A stretch of 64,000 nucleotides of DNA from Helicobacter enhydrae (GCF_001693335.1 NZ_CP016503.1:868001-932000), one strand, 5' to 3'. Counted from the first letter of the stretch, positions 23,643-33,579 are shown. Translations and numbers: made by a program. Notes: generated by a model not told the origin, from the letters alone.

Positions 23643-24661
23643 AGCACTCAAGCTACAAGGATGCAGGGGTCAATGTCAATGCAGGATACGAATCAACAAA
23701 CCTCATCAAAAAACATATCGCCAAAACACAACTTCAAGGGACAATCAACCAAATCGGCGATTTTGGAGGGTTTTTCCCACTCCAACTACAAGGAATGCAA
23801 GAGCCGATTTTGGTGAGTGGGACAGATGGAGTAGGCACAAAACTCAAACTTGCATTCTTGCTTGATCGGCACACGAGCATAGGGATTGATTGTGTGGCAA
23901 TGTGTGTGAATGATATTTTGTGTTCTGGTGCGAAGCCTTTGTTTTTTTTGGATTATATCGCTCTAGATTGCAACACCCCCACCAAAGTGGCAGACATCGT
24001 GGAGGGGATCGCTCAAGGGTGTATAGAATCTGGGTGCCAACTCTTGGGTGGAGAAACAGCAGAAATGCCCGGATTTTATGCCAAAGATGAATACGATTTG
24101 GCAGGATTTTGTGTGGGTATCGTAGAAAAAAGCAAAATCCCCAACAAAGCAAGGATCAAGCAAGGAGATATAGCAATTGGCATAGCCTCAAGCGGTTTGC
24201 ACTCCAATGGATTTTCTTTGGTCCGTAAGATTTTGCAAGACAACCACATCAACCCGCTTAGTTATGATTTTCAAGGCAAACCCATCATAGAAACCCTGCT
24301 CACTCCCACCAAAATCTATGTCTCCTCTGTGCTCAACCTTCTAGCAACGCTAGAGGTCAAGTCCATTGCCCATATCACAGGCGGTGGTTTTTATGAAAAC
24401 ATTCCACGCAGTTTGCCACAAGGATTGGGGATCAAAATCTCCCAAAACTCCATCCCTCATCAACCTATTTTTGATTTTCTAGCCCAAAAGGGTGGCATTT
24501 CTCAAGAGGAAATGTTTGGGATTTTTAATATGGGGATTGGGATGTGTATCATCATCGATCCCTCTCAAGTGGATCGCACACTCTCAACCCTCCAATCCTC
24601 TGGTGAGCAGGTTTGTATCTTGGGAGAGATTTGCCAAAATGAAGGTGTGTTTTTATGCTAA
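23639..24661 (+). CDS. purM: Phosphoribosylformylglycinamidine cyclo-ligase
   Basis: The 340-residue AIR synthetase begins SYKDAGVNVNAGYEST, the conserved N terminus. LVSGTDGVGTKLKLAF, DCVAMCVNDILCSGAKPLFFLDYIA, LLGGETAEMPGFY and AHITGGGFYENIPR follow in normal order. It turns FGAM into AIR for PurE. The start overlaps the purF stop (ATGA) and the end overlaps purN by 7 bases. Confidence 0.96.
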   Translation: MKHSSYKDAGVNVNAGYESTNLIKKHIAKTQLQGTINQIGDFGGFFPLQLQGMQEPILVSGTDGVGTKLKLAFLLDRHTSIGIDCVAMCVNDILCSGAKPLFFLDYIALDCNTPTKVADIVEGIAQGCIESGCQLLGGETAEMPGFYAKDEYDLAGFCVGIVEKSKIPNKARIKQGDIAIGIASSGLHSNGFSLVRKILQDNHINPLSYDFQGKPIIETLLTPTKIYVSSVLNLLATLEVKSIAHITGGGFYENIPRSLPQGLGIKISQNSIPHQPIFDFLAQKGGISQEEMFGIFNMGIGMCIIIDPSQVDRTLSTLQSSGEQVCILGEICQNEGVFLC

Positions 24662-25242
24662 ACATTGCCATTTTGGTTTCAGGCAATGGAAGCAATCTAC
24701 AATCTTTGATCGATTATCAAAATCAAGGCAAACTCAAAAACGGCAAACTCTCTTTGGTGATTTCAAACAAAGCAGACGCCTACGCACTCACGCGTGCGAG
24801 TGATTCAAACCTCCCCTCTTTTGCACTCACCAACCCTGCGACATTTGAAACAGAAGCTCTAGAAAAAATGAGGGAATACAAAATCGATTGCATTGTGTTG
24901 GCAGGATTTCTCAAAATCCTATCCCCCCGATTCATCCAAGCATTTCCCAACAAAATCATCAACATCCACCCCTCATTGATTCCGAGCTTTTGCGGTGCAG
25001 GATTTTATGGAATCAAAGTGCATCAAGAAGCTCTCAAATACGGGGTGAAAGTCAGTGGAGCAAGCGTGCATTTGGTCAATGAAGTAGTCGATGGCGGTCA
25101 AATCATCGCACAAAGAGCCGTGCGTATCTCTGCCAAAGAAACTCCTTCATCTTTGCAGAAAAAAGTAGCAACCATTGAGCAAAAAATCTTGCCTCAAGCC
25201 TTGCAAACACTCATCAATCAAATCCTAAAGGAGAACAAATGA
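24655..25242 (+). CDS. purN: Phosphoribosylglycinamide formyltransferase
   Basis: The 195-residue enzyme transfers a formyl group from formyl-THF to GAR. It has ILVSGNGSNLQSLI at the N terminus and LAGFLKILSPRFI. NIHPSLIPSFCGAGFYG carries the catalytic Asn-His, and SGASVHLVNEVVDGGQII the catalytic Asp. It is translationally coupled at both ends (7-base overlap with purM; ATGA with the next gene). Confidence 0.95.
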   Translation: MLNIAILVSGNGSNLQSLIDYQNQGKLKNGKLSLVISNKADAYALTRASDSNLPSFALTNPATFETEALEKMREYKIDCIVLAGFLKILSPRFIQAFPNKIINIHPSLIPSFCGAGFYGIKVHQEALKYGVKVSGASVHLVNEVVDGGQIIAQRAVRISAKETPSSLQKKVATIEQKILPQALQTLINQILKENK

Positions 25243-25931
25243 ACATCCAAGAACTTTTGCGGACACATCGTTACTTCGGACGCGGAATCATCGTAGGCAA
25301 AAGCCCAAAAACACAGGAGGCGTTTTTGTTGTATTTTTTGAGTGGGCGTAGCCAAAATAGCCAAAATCGCACATTTGTCGCCAAAGATGGGCAAATCCAC
25401 ATCCAAGCACGGGTAGAAGACACCGATGCAGACACCTCGCTGACTTTTTATCCCCCACTTCTCACTTTCCAAAACCAAATCATTCTAGGCAATGGCGATC
25501 AAACCCAAAGCATCTTTGACGCCCTTCAAAAGGGAGGGAGCTTTGAGGAAGCATTGAGGATGAGAGAGTTTGAGCCTGACGCCCCACATTTCACCCCAAG
25601 GATTAGCACACTCATCACGCTAGAGGGTGATGACTTTTCTTACAAAATGAGTCTGATCAAATCTTTTCAAACCCATTATTGCCATAGATTTTTCTATGAA
25701 TACCCTAGCGTAGAGGGCTATGGGCATTTTTTGCACACTTATGCACAAGATTGGTCTCCACTGCCTTCTTTTATCGGCGAACCAAAAGCACTACAGATCC
25801 CACAATCGCTAGAGGAACTAGCCACTGAAGTATGGGACAATCTAGACAAAGATTACAAAATCGCCCTGTTTGCACAAAGCATCCATCCTACCACCCAACA
25901 AACCAACACAATCATTTTAAACAAGGAATAA
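25239..25931 (+). CDS. purO: IMP cyclohydrolase, archaeal PurO type
   Basis: This 230-residue protein resembles the PurO family (PF07826) rather than the cyclohydrolase domain of PurH. It shows RYFGRGIIVGKS at the N terminus, LLYFLSGRSQNSQNRTF, ILGNGDQTQSIFDAL near residue 85 and HFTPRISTLITLEG near residue 120, all in the order of archaeal PurO. It should close FAICAR to IMP, complementing the next gene, which lacks a cyclohydrolase domain. Longer than archaeal PurO (~200 residues), it matches the longer bacterial relatives found in Clostridia. Confidence 0.85.
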   Translation: MNIQELLRTHRYFGRGIIVGKSPKTQEAFLLYFLSGRSQNSQNRTFVAKDGQIHIQARVEDTDADTSLTFYPPLLTFQNQIILGNGDQTQSIFDALQKGGSFEEALRMREFEPDAPHFTPRISTLITLEGDDFSYKMSLIKSFQTHYCHRFFYEYPSVEGYGHFLHTYAQDWSPLPSFIGEPKALQIPQSLEELATEVWDNLDKDYKIALFAQSIHPTTQQTNTIILNKE

Positions 25932-25933
25932 AT

Positions 25934-27097
25934 ATGGAAGAGATCACACTCAAATACGGCTGCAACCCCAATCAAGGTCGTGCTAGAATCTATAGCACCA
26001 AACTACCATTTCAAGTCCTCAATGGAAATGCTGGGTATATCAATTTTTTGGATGCACTCAATGCGTGGCAACTTGTCAAAGAGCTCAAAAACGCGACAAA
26101 CACCCCTTGTGCCACTTCTTTCAAGCACCTCAGTCCGACTTCATCTGCACTCGCCTCTCCATTGTCTCAAACAGAGCTACAGGCTTATTTTTTGCAAGAT
26201 TTGGATGTCAATGCTTCACCCATCGCTACAGCTTATGCAAGAGCTAGAGGGGCTGATAGGATGTCCTCTTTTGGTGATTTTATTGCATTGAGTGATAGTT
26301 GTGATGAGATGACAGCAAGGCTCATCGCTCAAGAAGTTTCTGATGGCATTATCGCCCCACACTTCACCCAAGAAGCACTCAATATTTTGAAAACCAAAAA
26401 AAACGGAGCATACATCATCATCGAAATAGATCCCACATTCACGCCACCCTCTCTTGAAAAAAGAGAAGTCTTTGGAATCACCTTTGAGCAAGAACGCAAT
26501 GAAATCGTGCTAGATGAGAGGGTTTTGCAAGACATCGTGACACAAAACAAAAACCTCCCCCAAGAAGCCAAAACCGATCTCATCCTCTCGCTTATCACGC
26601 TCAAATACACGCAATCCAATTCCATTGTTTTAGCCCACCAAGGTCAAGCTATCGGAGTGGGTGCTGGAGGGCAGTCGCGGATTCACTGCACACGCACAGC
26701 TTGTGCCAAAGCAGATCTTTGGCATTTGAGGAAACATCAAAAAGTGCTAGAGCTTCCATTTTTGCCCTCACTCAATCGCCCTACCAAAGACAATCTCATC
26801 GATGCCTATCTCACACACCAACCGGCATTTTTTGACACTTGGCAGGATTTTTTCACATCAAAACCCAATCATTTCACACAAGAAGAACAGCAAGAATATC
26901 TCTCAAAGATTCAAGGGGTTAGCTTGGGGAGCGATGCGTTTTTCCCATTTGTGGATAACCTCCAAAGAGCAGAGCAAAGCGGTGTGAGCTACATCGCCCA
27001 AAGCGGCGGAAGCAAACAAGATACTTCCTTGATAGAATATTGCGACAAACATCAACTATTGATGATTTTCACGCATTGTCGGCTATTCCACCATTAG
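25934..27097 (+). CDS. purH: Stand-alone AICAR formyltransferase (PurH without IMP cyclohydrolase domain)
   Basis: The product is 387 residues from ATG 25934 (MEEITLKYGCNPNQGRARIY), with AAGGA 8-12 bases upstream. Normal bifunctional PurH is over 500 residues, with an N-terminal methylglyoxal-synthase-like domain that is missing here. The formyltransferase core is present: SFKHLSPTSSA with Lys-His, RGADRMSSFGDF, and IGVGAGGQSRIHCTRTA. KHLSPTSSA is a variant of the KHVSPAGAA motif of the clostridial stand-alone enzyme. Together with PurO it completes the pathway. Confidence 0.9.
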   Translation: MEEITLKYGCNPNQGRARIYSTKLPFQVLNGNAGYINFLDALNAWQLVKELKNATNTPCATSFKHLSPTSSALASPLSQTELQAYFLQDLDVNASPIATAYARARGADRMSSFGDFIALSDSCDEMTARLIAQEVSDGIIAPHFTQEALNILKTKKNGAYIIIEIDPTFTPPSLEKREVFGITFEQERNEIVLDERVLQDIVTQNKNLPQEAKTDLILSLITLKYTQSNSIVLAHQGQAIGVGAGGQSRIHCTRTACAKADLWHLRKHQKVLELPFLPSLNRPTKDNLIDAYLTHQPAFFDTWQDFFTSKPNHFTQEEQQEYLSKIQGVSLGSDAFFPFVDNLQRAEQSGVSYIAQSGGSKQDTSLIEYCDKHQLLMIFTHCRLFHH

Positions 27098-27105
27098 GAG
27101 TCAAA

Positions 27106-28347
27106 ATGAAAGTTGCAATCATTGGAAGCGGAGGAAGAGAGCATAGCATCCTCAAAGCCATCAAAAACAATCCAAACATCTCTACCCTCTTTGCAATACC
27201 CGGCAATGCGGGAATGTCACAAGAGGCAATATGTCTCAAAGCAGATATTACCAATCACACTGAAGTGCTTCAATGTATCCAATCAGAGGGGATAGATTTT
27301 GTGATTGTGTCTCCTGATAACCCCCTAGTGGAAGGAATGGTTGATGTTTTAGAATCCAATGGGATCGCTTGTTTTGGTCCAAGAGCCAATGCAGCCATTG
27401 TGGAGGGAAGCAAAATCTTTGCCAAAGAATTTATGCATAGACATTCTATCCCCACAGCTCCCTACTGGGTTTTTGATTGCCCCACAAAAGCCAAAGAGTT
27501 TCTAAGCACCACATCATTTCCCAAAGTCATCAAAGCCGATGGTTTGGCACTTGGCAAAGGAGTGATTATCGCCAAAAACCTCACTCAAGGACACCAAGCG
27601 ATTGAGGACTTGATGGAAAATGCAGTGTTTGGCGAGAGTGGCAAACGCATTGTGATCGAAGAGTTTTTGGAGGGCAAAGAAGCGACAATTTTGGCTTTTA
27701 CTGATGGCAAAACGATTGTCCCAATGGTTTCTTCTATGGATTACAAAAAGGCTTTGGATGGGGATGAGGGGCTCAATACAGGCGGAATGGGCTGCATCGC
27801 ACCAAATCCTTATTACACTGAAGCAATCCAAGCAGAATGTATGCAAAACATTTTCTTGCCAACACTCAAAGGTCTCAATCAAGAGGGGAGGAGATTCAAA
27901 GGTTGTTTGTATTTTGGATTAATGCTTACAACAAATGGAGTGAAAGTCATTGAGTATAATTGCCGCTTTGGAGATCCCGAAACCCAAACGATTTTGCCAC
28001 TACTAGAGAGTGATTTGTTTGAAATTATGCTTAGCATTCATAATGAAACCCTCAAGCAAGAGCAGGTGCGTTTTAAGCCCCTCTCTTCTTGCTGTGTCGT
28101 CGTTGCTTCAGAGGGCTATCCCCAAAAGTTTCAAACCAATCATCTGATTTCTTATTCTGATATGCCCAATCTTTTTTTTGCAGGAGTGAAGCAAACTGAT
28201 GAGGGATTGGTCAATTCTGGTGGAAGGGTGCTAAGTCTGACTTGCACCGCACCCACACTCCAAATCGCACGAGAGCAAGTCTATAAGCAACTCAAATCGA
28301 TACGCTTTGCCAATGCCTACTATCGCAAAGACATTGGGAAATTATAA
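27106..28347 (+). CDS. purD: Phosphoribosylamine-glycine ligase
   Basis: The product is 413 residues from ATG 27106 (MKVAIIGSGGREHSIL), preceded by AGGAG. The earlier in-frame codons lie inside the previous gene. This ATP-grasp enzyme makes GAR. Motifs: IPGNAGMSQEA, FGPRANAAIVEGSK, FPKVIKADGLALGKGV, DYKKALDGDEGLNTGGMG, and VIEYNCRFGDPETQ with the metal-binding Glu/Asn. It stands in the second half of the operon, 9 bases from purL. Confidence 0.96.
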   Translation: MKVAIIGSGGREHSILKAIKNNPNISTLFAIPGNAGMSQEAICLKADITNHTEVLQCIQSEGIDFVIVSPDNPLVEGMVDVLESNGIACFGPRANAAIVEGSKIFAKEFMHRHSIPTAPYWVFDCPTKAKEFLSTTSFPKVIKADGLALGKGVIIAKNLTQGHQAIEDLMENAVFGESGKRIVIEEFLEGKEATILAFTDGKTIVPMVSSMDYKKALDGDEGLNTGGMGCIAPNPYYTEAIQAECMQNIFLPTLKGLNQEGRRFKGCLYFGLMLTTNGVKVIEYNCRFGDPETQTILPLLESDLFEIMLSIHNETLKQEQVRFKPLSSCCVVVASEGYPQKFQTNHLISYSDMPNLFFAGVKQTDEGLVNSGGRVLSLTCTAPTLQIAREQVYKQLKSIRFANAYYRKDIGKL

Positions 28348-28356
28348 GGAATCGCT

Positions 28357-31300
28357 ATGATTGAGATTTATGTCCAAAAAAAAGAAGCTTTTGCCTATGA
28401 GGCAGAGAAGTTAGCACAAGAAATCCGAGAGCTCCTCGCAATCCAAACTTTGGAGAAGTTAGAAATCATCAATGTTTATAGCATTGATGGAGTTTGCAAA
28501 CAAGACTTGCAAAAGGTGCAAGAAATCGTTTTTTGCGAACCTCAAGTCGATGAGATGTTGGAAGAACTCTCTTTGCAAGATTGTGATTTTTTCTTTGGCA
28601 TCGCACCACTAGAGGGGCAGTTTGACAAGCGTTCATATTCAGCGATACAATGCCTCCAAATGCTCAATCTCCCCCCCACCACGCTCAAGCACCATCAGGT
28701 TTTCAAACTCTATGGCACTTTGACACAGGCACAGCAAGAGGCGATCCTCTCCTACCTCATCAATCCCATAGAATCCACAGAGGTTTTTGGCAAATCCCAT
28801 CACACCCCACAAGCCACAGATGATGTGCCACAAGCCCCTATCAACCTTGCAGCAGAGGATCTCAAACTCATCGAGCAATACTTGCAACACCCCAACCCAC
28901 TCGAGCTCAAAATCATCGAAACCTATTGGTCTGATCATTGCAGACATACGACATTTCTCACAGAGATCTCCTCGATCGCCTTTGAAGATCCATTGGCAGA
29001 GCAGATCTATCAAGACTATTTGCAGACAAGAAAAGAGCTAGGCAGACAAAAGCCTATCTCTCTTATGGATTTGGGAACGATTATGAGTGCATATCTCACC
29101 TCACAGGGCAAAGCCAAATCAATCGCCCAAACAGAAGAGCAAAATGCTTGCACCCTTGAAATCAATGTCACCACCCCCAAAGGCGATGAAAAATGGTATT
29201 TGTTTTTCAAAAACGAAACGCACAACCACCCCACAGAAATCGAGCCTTTTGGCGGGGCTTCTACCTGTATTGGCGGGGCGATTCGCGATCCTTTGTCCGC
29301 ACGAGGCTATGTGTATGCAGGGATGAGAATCTCAGGCAGTGCCAATCCATTAGAATCGATCTCACAAACGCGTAAAGGCAAACTCCCTCAACGCAGTATT
29401 GCCATCAAATCTTCAGATGGATTCAGTTCTTATGGCAATCAAATCGGCGTTGCTACAGGAATGGTAGAAGAGATCTACCACGAGGGCTACAAAGCCAAAC
29501 ATCTAGAGCTTGGAGCGGTTTTGGGAGCAACACCCAAAGAATGGGTGTCCTCTCAAGCACCCCAAAGTGGCGATGTCATCGTGTTGCTTGGAGGGAAAAC
29601 AGGGCGTGATGGCTGCGGTGGAGCAAGTGGCTCCTCACTCTCTCACAATATCCACTCTCTTAGCACTTGTGGGAGCGAAGTCCAAAAAGGCAATGCCCCA
29701 GAGGAACGCAAAATACAAAGGCTCTTTTGCAATCCCAATGCAATCAAACTCATCAAGCGATGCAATGACTTGGGTGCAGGGGGGATCAGTGTGGCACTTT
29801 GCGAATTAGCCGATGGATTGGAAATCCACCTAGATCAAATCTCTTGCAAATACGAGGGGATGACTGCCTATGATTTGACACTCAGCGAATCTCAAGAGAG
29901 AATGGCAATCTTGCTCAACCCAAATGATGTAGCCCTATTTGCCAAACTTGCAGAGGAAGAAAATCTAGAATGCCGCTGCATTGCAAAAGTGATCGATGAA
30001 AAAGTGATTATTTTTTATCATCATCAGCAAGTCGTTGCCAAACTCCCCAAAGCCCTCCTCACTAGCAATGGAGCCAAAAGAAGCACAGCCGTGCAAATCA
30101 CACGACCCAAAGAATCCACCAAAAAGCAATATAACTTCATACAAGATTTTCAATCCTTGGCTCAAGATCTCAACATTTGCTCCAAGCGTGGATTGATTGA
30201 AAAATTTGATTCTACAATCGGGGGCAATACGATTTTTATGCCACTAGGAGGAAAATACCAAAGCACCCCCATCCAAGCGATGGCACACAAAATCCCATTT
30301 GCACAAACCACAACCTGCTCTGTGGCGTCCTTTGGGTTCAACCCATTCTTGTGTGAGCAAAACCCACTCAAAGGGGGCTATTTTGCCGTCATAGAATCTG
30401 TGTGCAGACTCATTGCAACAGGCGTGAAGTTTGAAGAAATCTATCTAAGCTTTCAAGAATATTTTGAGAAACTAGGCGAGGATCCAGTCAAGTGGGGCAA
30501 ACCTTTTGCGACTTTGCTTGGGGCATTTCTAGCACAAAAAAGGCTAGAAATCTGTGCGATTGGAGGCAAAGACTCAATGAGCGGGACTTTTGAAGAGTTG
30601 AATGTCCCTCCGACTTTTGTCTCTTTTGCTTTTGCAGCATCAGATTGCACACATCTCATTGCACCAGAATTCAAATCCCACGATAGCTTTGTCTATCTCA
30701 TCAAACCCGAGCTTGACACAAACCATCTCCCCACCAACCTCAAACCACATTTTGACCTCATCCACTCGCTCATCAAAGAGCACAAAGCACTCTCTTGCTA
30801 CACTCCGACTTTTGGTGGCATAGCAGGAGCCATACTCAAAATGTGTTTGGGCAATCGCATTGGTTTTGCGTTTGAAGATGTGGCACTAGAAGAGATTTTT
30901 GATATGTCTTATGGCTCTTTTATCATCGAGAGCAAACAAAAGCTTCCTTTGCTCCTTTTGGGCAAAACCACTCTTGCTCCACACATCACGCACAAACAAA
31001 CCTCACTCTCTTTGGATGTGCTATCAGAGCTCTATGAGCAGCCATTGCAATCAGTCTATCCTACGCAAACCCAACACGCCTCAACGCCCACCACACTACC
31101 ACCAGCCAAACACACCCCTGCCCCCACCCCTCTCCAAAAATACGCCAAACCTAGAGTGTTGCTCCCTGTGTTTTTTGGCACCAATTGCGAATATGACATT
31201 CAATACGCATTTGAAGAGGCAGGGGCAGAAGTTGAGATCCTAGTGTTGCAAAATCTCACACAAGAACACATCAAGCAATCAATCAAAAACTTCTCCGCCT

Positions 31301-31944
31301 CGCTCAAACGCAGTCAGATCCTTTTCTTGTCAGGTGGATTTTCTGGAGCAGATGAACCTGATGGATCAGCCAAAATGATCAAAACTTTCTTTTTTAATCC
31401 CAAAATCAAAGAAAGCATTTCACACTTTTTGGAATCTCAAGATAGTCTCATAGGTGGCAACTGCAACGGCTTCCAAGCACTTGTCAAGCTAGGGCTTCTA
31501 CCTTTTGGCAAAATACTACCCTCACAAGCAGACCACCCTACACTACTGCACAACACCCTCTTGCGTCACCAATCCAAAATCGTGCGTGTGAAAGTCTGCT
31601 CCAACTCTTCACCTTGGCTCTCTCAAATGCAAATCGGAGAGATTTATTCTCTACCCATTTCTCACGGAGAGGGGAGATTTTATGCTCAAGATTCAGTCAT
31701 AGAAGAGCTTGCACGCAATGGGCAAATTGCGATGCAATATGTGGATTTGGAAGGCAATGTGAGCAATGACATCAGATACAACCCAAATGGCTCAAGCTAT
31801 GGGATTGAAGCCCTCACTTCACAAGATGGAAGAATCTTTGGGAAAATGGGACATCCCGAACGCTACAAACCCAACTTGCTCAAAAACATTCAAGGCAATT
31901 TTGATATGCAAATCTTCAAGGGAGCAGTGCATTACTTCCGATAA
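28357..31944 (+). CDS. purL: Phosphoribosylformylglycinamidine synthase, large single-chain type (clostridial-like)
   Basis: This 1195-residue fusion of synthetase and glutaminase makes FGAM from FGAR and glutamine. The N terminus (EIYVQKKEAFAYEAEKL, then VFCEPQVDE) matches my memory of the clostridial form (TIGR01857), not the proteobacterial 1300-residue or split forms. SDHCRHTTF, HNHPTEIEPFGGASTCIGG and IGGKDSMSGTFEE mark the synthetase. A Pro/Thr-rich linker near residues 905-925 leads to the glutaminase FFGTNCEYDIQYAF, with GGNCNGFQALVKLG (Cys) and SHGEGRFYA (His). It is the last gene of the operon; a terminator follows. Confidence 0.94.
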   Translation: MIEIYVQKKEAFAYEAEKLAQEIRELLAIQTLEKLEIINVYSIDGVCKQDLQKVQEIVFCEPQVDEMLEELSLQDCDFFFGIAPLEGQFDKRSYSAIQCLQMLNLPPTTLKHHQVFKLYGTLTQAQQEAILSYLINPIESTEVFGKSHHTPQATDDVPQAPINLAAEDLKLIEQYLQHPNPLELKIIETYWSDHCRHTTFLTEISSIAFEDPLAEQIYQDYLQTRKELGRQKPISLMDLGTIMSAYLTSQGKAKSIAQTEEQNACTLEINVTTPKGDEKWYLFFKNETHNHPTEIEPFGGASTCIGGAIRDPLSARGYVYAGMRISGSANPLESISQTRKGKLPQRSIAIKSSDGFSSYGNQIGVATGMVEEIYHEGYKAKHLELGAVLGATPKEWVSSQAPQSGDVIVLLGGKTGRDGCGGASGSSLSHNIHSLSTCGSEVQKGNAPEERKIQRLFCNPNAIKLIKRCNDLGAGGISVALCELADGLEIHLDQISCKYEGMTAYDLTLSESQERMAILLNPNDVALFAKLAEEENLECRCIAKVIDEKVIIFYHHQQVVAKLPKALLTSNGAKRSTAVQITRPKESTKKQYNFIQDFQSLAQDLNICSKRGLIEKFDSTIGGNTIFMPLGGKYQSTPIQAMAHKIPFAQTTTCSVASFGFNPFLCEQNPLKGGYFAVIESVCRLIATGVKFEEIYLSFQEYFEKLGEDPVKWGKPFATLLGAFLAQKRLEICAIGGKDSMSGTFEELNVPPTFVSFAFAASDCTHLIAPEFKSHDSFVYLIKPELDTNHLPTNLKPHFDLIHSLIKEHKALSCYTPTFGGIAGAILKMCLGNRIGFAFEDVALEEIFDMSYGSFIIESKQKLPLLLLGKTTLAPHITHKQTSLSLDVLSELYEQPLQSVYPTQTQHASTPTTLPPAKHTPAPTPLQKYAKPRVLLPVFFGTNCEYDIQYAFEEAGAEVEILVLQNLTQEHIKQSIKNFSASLKRSQILFLSGGFSGADEPDGSAKMIKTFFFNPKIKESISHFLESQDSLIGGNCNGFQALVKLGLLPFGKILPSQADHPTLLHNTLLRHQSKIVRVKVCSNSSPWLSQMQIGEIYSLPISHGEGRFYAQDSVIEELARNGQIAMQYVDLEGNVSNDIRYNPNGSSYGIEALTSQDGRIFGKMGHPERYKPNLLKNIQGNFDMQIFKGAVHYFR

Positions 31945-31963
31945 CAAGGGGGTTGGATCAGAT

Positions 31964-31985
31964 AGGGTTATCTTTTTTTAACCCT
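31964..31985 (+). terminator. Intrinsic terminator after purL
   Basis: AGGGTTA at 31964-31970 pairs with TAACCCT at 31979-31985 and TTTTCT follows. It sits 20 bases beyond the purL stop, a proper place to end the purine operon. Confidence 0.7.
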
Positions 31986-32157
31986 TTTCTGACACATCAA
32001 TCAAATTGAGAATATTGGTTATTTCCCCAAAACCCCGAAAATAAATTGGTAACATTTTGTGAATCCACAGATCAAAACAAAACCACAAGCACAAGCTTTC
32101 GCACTAAGTATTTTGTTTGTATTTTTAAGATTCCTCAAAAATATTCAAGGAGTGCAA

Positions 32158-33579
32158 ATGAAAAGAATCGAACACGACTTTCTAGGCAATCTAGAAATTG
32201 ATGAGAATGTGTATTATGGAGTGCAAACTTGCAGAGCGTTGGAAAACTTCAACATTTCCCACGACCGACTCTCCAACTTCCCGCAGTTCATCACTGCGTT
32301 GGCACAAGTCAAAAAATCTGCAGTGTTGGCAAACAATGAGCTAGGACTCATCAGCGATGAGCTCAAAGACTATATCTCTCAAGCTTGTGATTTGGTGATG
32401 AGTGGCAAATACAATGATCAATTTGTAGTGGATATGATACAAGGTGGAGCAGGCACAAGCACCAATATGAACGCAAACGAAGTCATCGCAAACATCGCTT
32501 TGGAGCTGATGGGGCACAAAAAGGGAGAATACAAATACTGCCACCCCAACGATCATATCAATTTGAGCCAATCCACAAATGACGCCTATCCGACAGCAAT
32601 GAGGATTGCGATTTATAACTATCTCACCACCCTTGCAGAAGATATGAAATTTTTGCAAGCCTCTTATGAACGCAAGGCTGAAGAGTTCAAAGATATTCTC
32701 AAAATGGGAAGAACACAACTTCAAGATGCCGTGCCAATGACTTTGGGGGCAGAGTTTAAAACCTTTGCGATTATGATTGGCGAAGACATCGATCGCGTGC
32801 TAGAGGCTAGAAATCTTATCCGCGAAATGAATATGGGAGGGACTGCTATCGGCACAGGGATGAACTCCCACCCCGACTATGCCAAAATCGTAGAGAAAAA
32901 ACTTCAAGAAGTGACAAACTGCCCTTTTATCACTGCAGGCAATCTCATTGAAGCTACGCAAGACAATGGAGCCTATGTCCAAGTGAGCGGAGTGTTGAAA
33001 AGAGTGGCAGTGAAACTATCAAAGGTTTGCAATGATTTGAGATTGCTTAGCTCAGGTCCAAGAGCAGGGATTGGTGAGATCACTCTACCCAAAATGCAAC
33101 CCGGAAGCTCCATAATGCCCGGCAAAGTCAATCCGGTGATTCCTGAAGTGGTCAATCAAGTGTGCTTTTTGGTGATTGGTAATGATGTCACTGTGTCTTT
33201 TGCAGCAGAGGCTGGGCAACTTCAACTCAATGTGATGGAGCCTGTGGTCGCATATTCTTTGTTTAACTCGATTGAAATGCTTGGCAAAGCGATGAAAACT
33301 TTAGCAAGTAAATGTATCGATGGAATCACTGCAAATGAGGAAGTTTGTCGTGATTATGTCTTTGGCTCCATTGGCATTGTTACTGCACTCAATCCTTATA
33401 TCGGATATGAGAACTCCGCCTCGATCGCATCAGAGGCATTGAGCACTGGAAAGGGAGTGCGTGAAATCGTGCTAGAGAGAGGTTTGCTCACACAAGCACA
33501 GCTTGATGAAATTTTCCGACCTGAAAATATGCTCAAGCCTCACATGACAATCGAAGATAAGGCAAAAATGCAAAAATAA
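32158..33579 (+). CDS. aspA: Aspartate ammonia-lyase
   Basis: The product is 473 residues from ATG 32158 (MKRIEHDFLGNLEI), preceded by AAGGAG. The in-frame extension to 32059 is upstream DNA. The enzyme deaminates aspartate to fumarate. It has GGAGTSTNMNANEVIAN, LSQSTNDAYPTAMRIA, GRTQLQDAVPMTLG and the fumarase/aspartase signature GSSIMPGKVNPVIPE. NH3 and fumarate production pairs with the DcuA exchanger 17 bases downstream. FumC is the main alternative, but the length and N terminus favour AspA. Confidence 0.95.
   Translation: MKRIEHDFLGNLEIDENVYYGVQTCRALENFNISHDRLSNFPQFITALAQVKKSAVLANNELGLISDELKDYISQACDLVMSGKYNDQFVVDMIQGGAGTSTNMNANEVIANIALELMGHKKGEYKYCHPNDHINLSQSTNDAYPTAMRIAIYNYLTTLAEDMKFLQASYERKAEEFKDILKMGRTQLQDAVPMTLGAEFKTFAIMIGEDIDRVLEARNLIREMNMGGTAIGTGMNSHPDYAKIVEKKLQEVTNCPFITAGNLIEATQDNGAYVQVSGVLKRVAVKLSKVCNDLRLLSSGPRAGIGEITLPKMQPGSSIMPGKVNPVIPEVVNQVCFLVIGNDVTVSFAAEAGQLQLNVMEPVVAYSLFNSIEMLGKAMKTLASKCIDGITANEEVCRDYVFGSIGIVTALNPYIGYENSASIASEALSTGKGVREIVLERGLLTQAQLDEIFRPENMLKPHMTIEDKAKMQK

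Noticed and set aside
28639-31243. Antisense and out-of-frame ORFs inside purL
   Set aside because: They have low-complexity composition forced by purL codons and no start signals.
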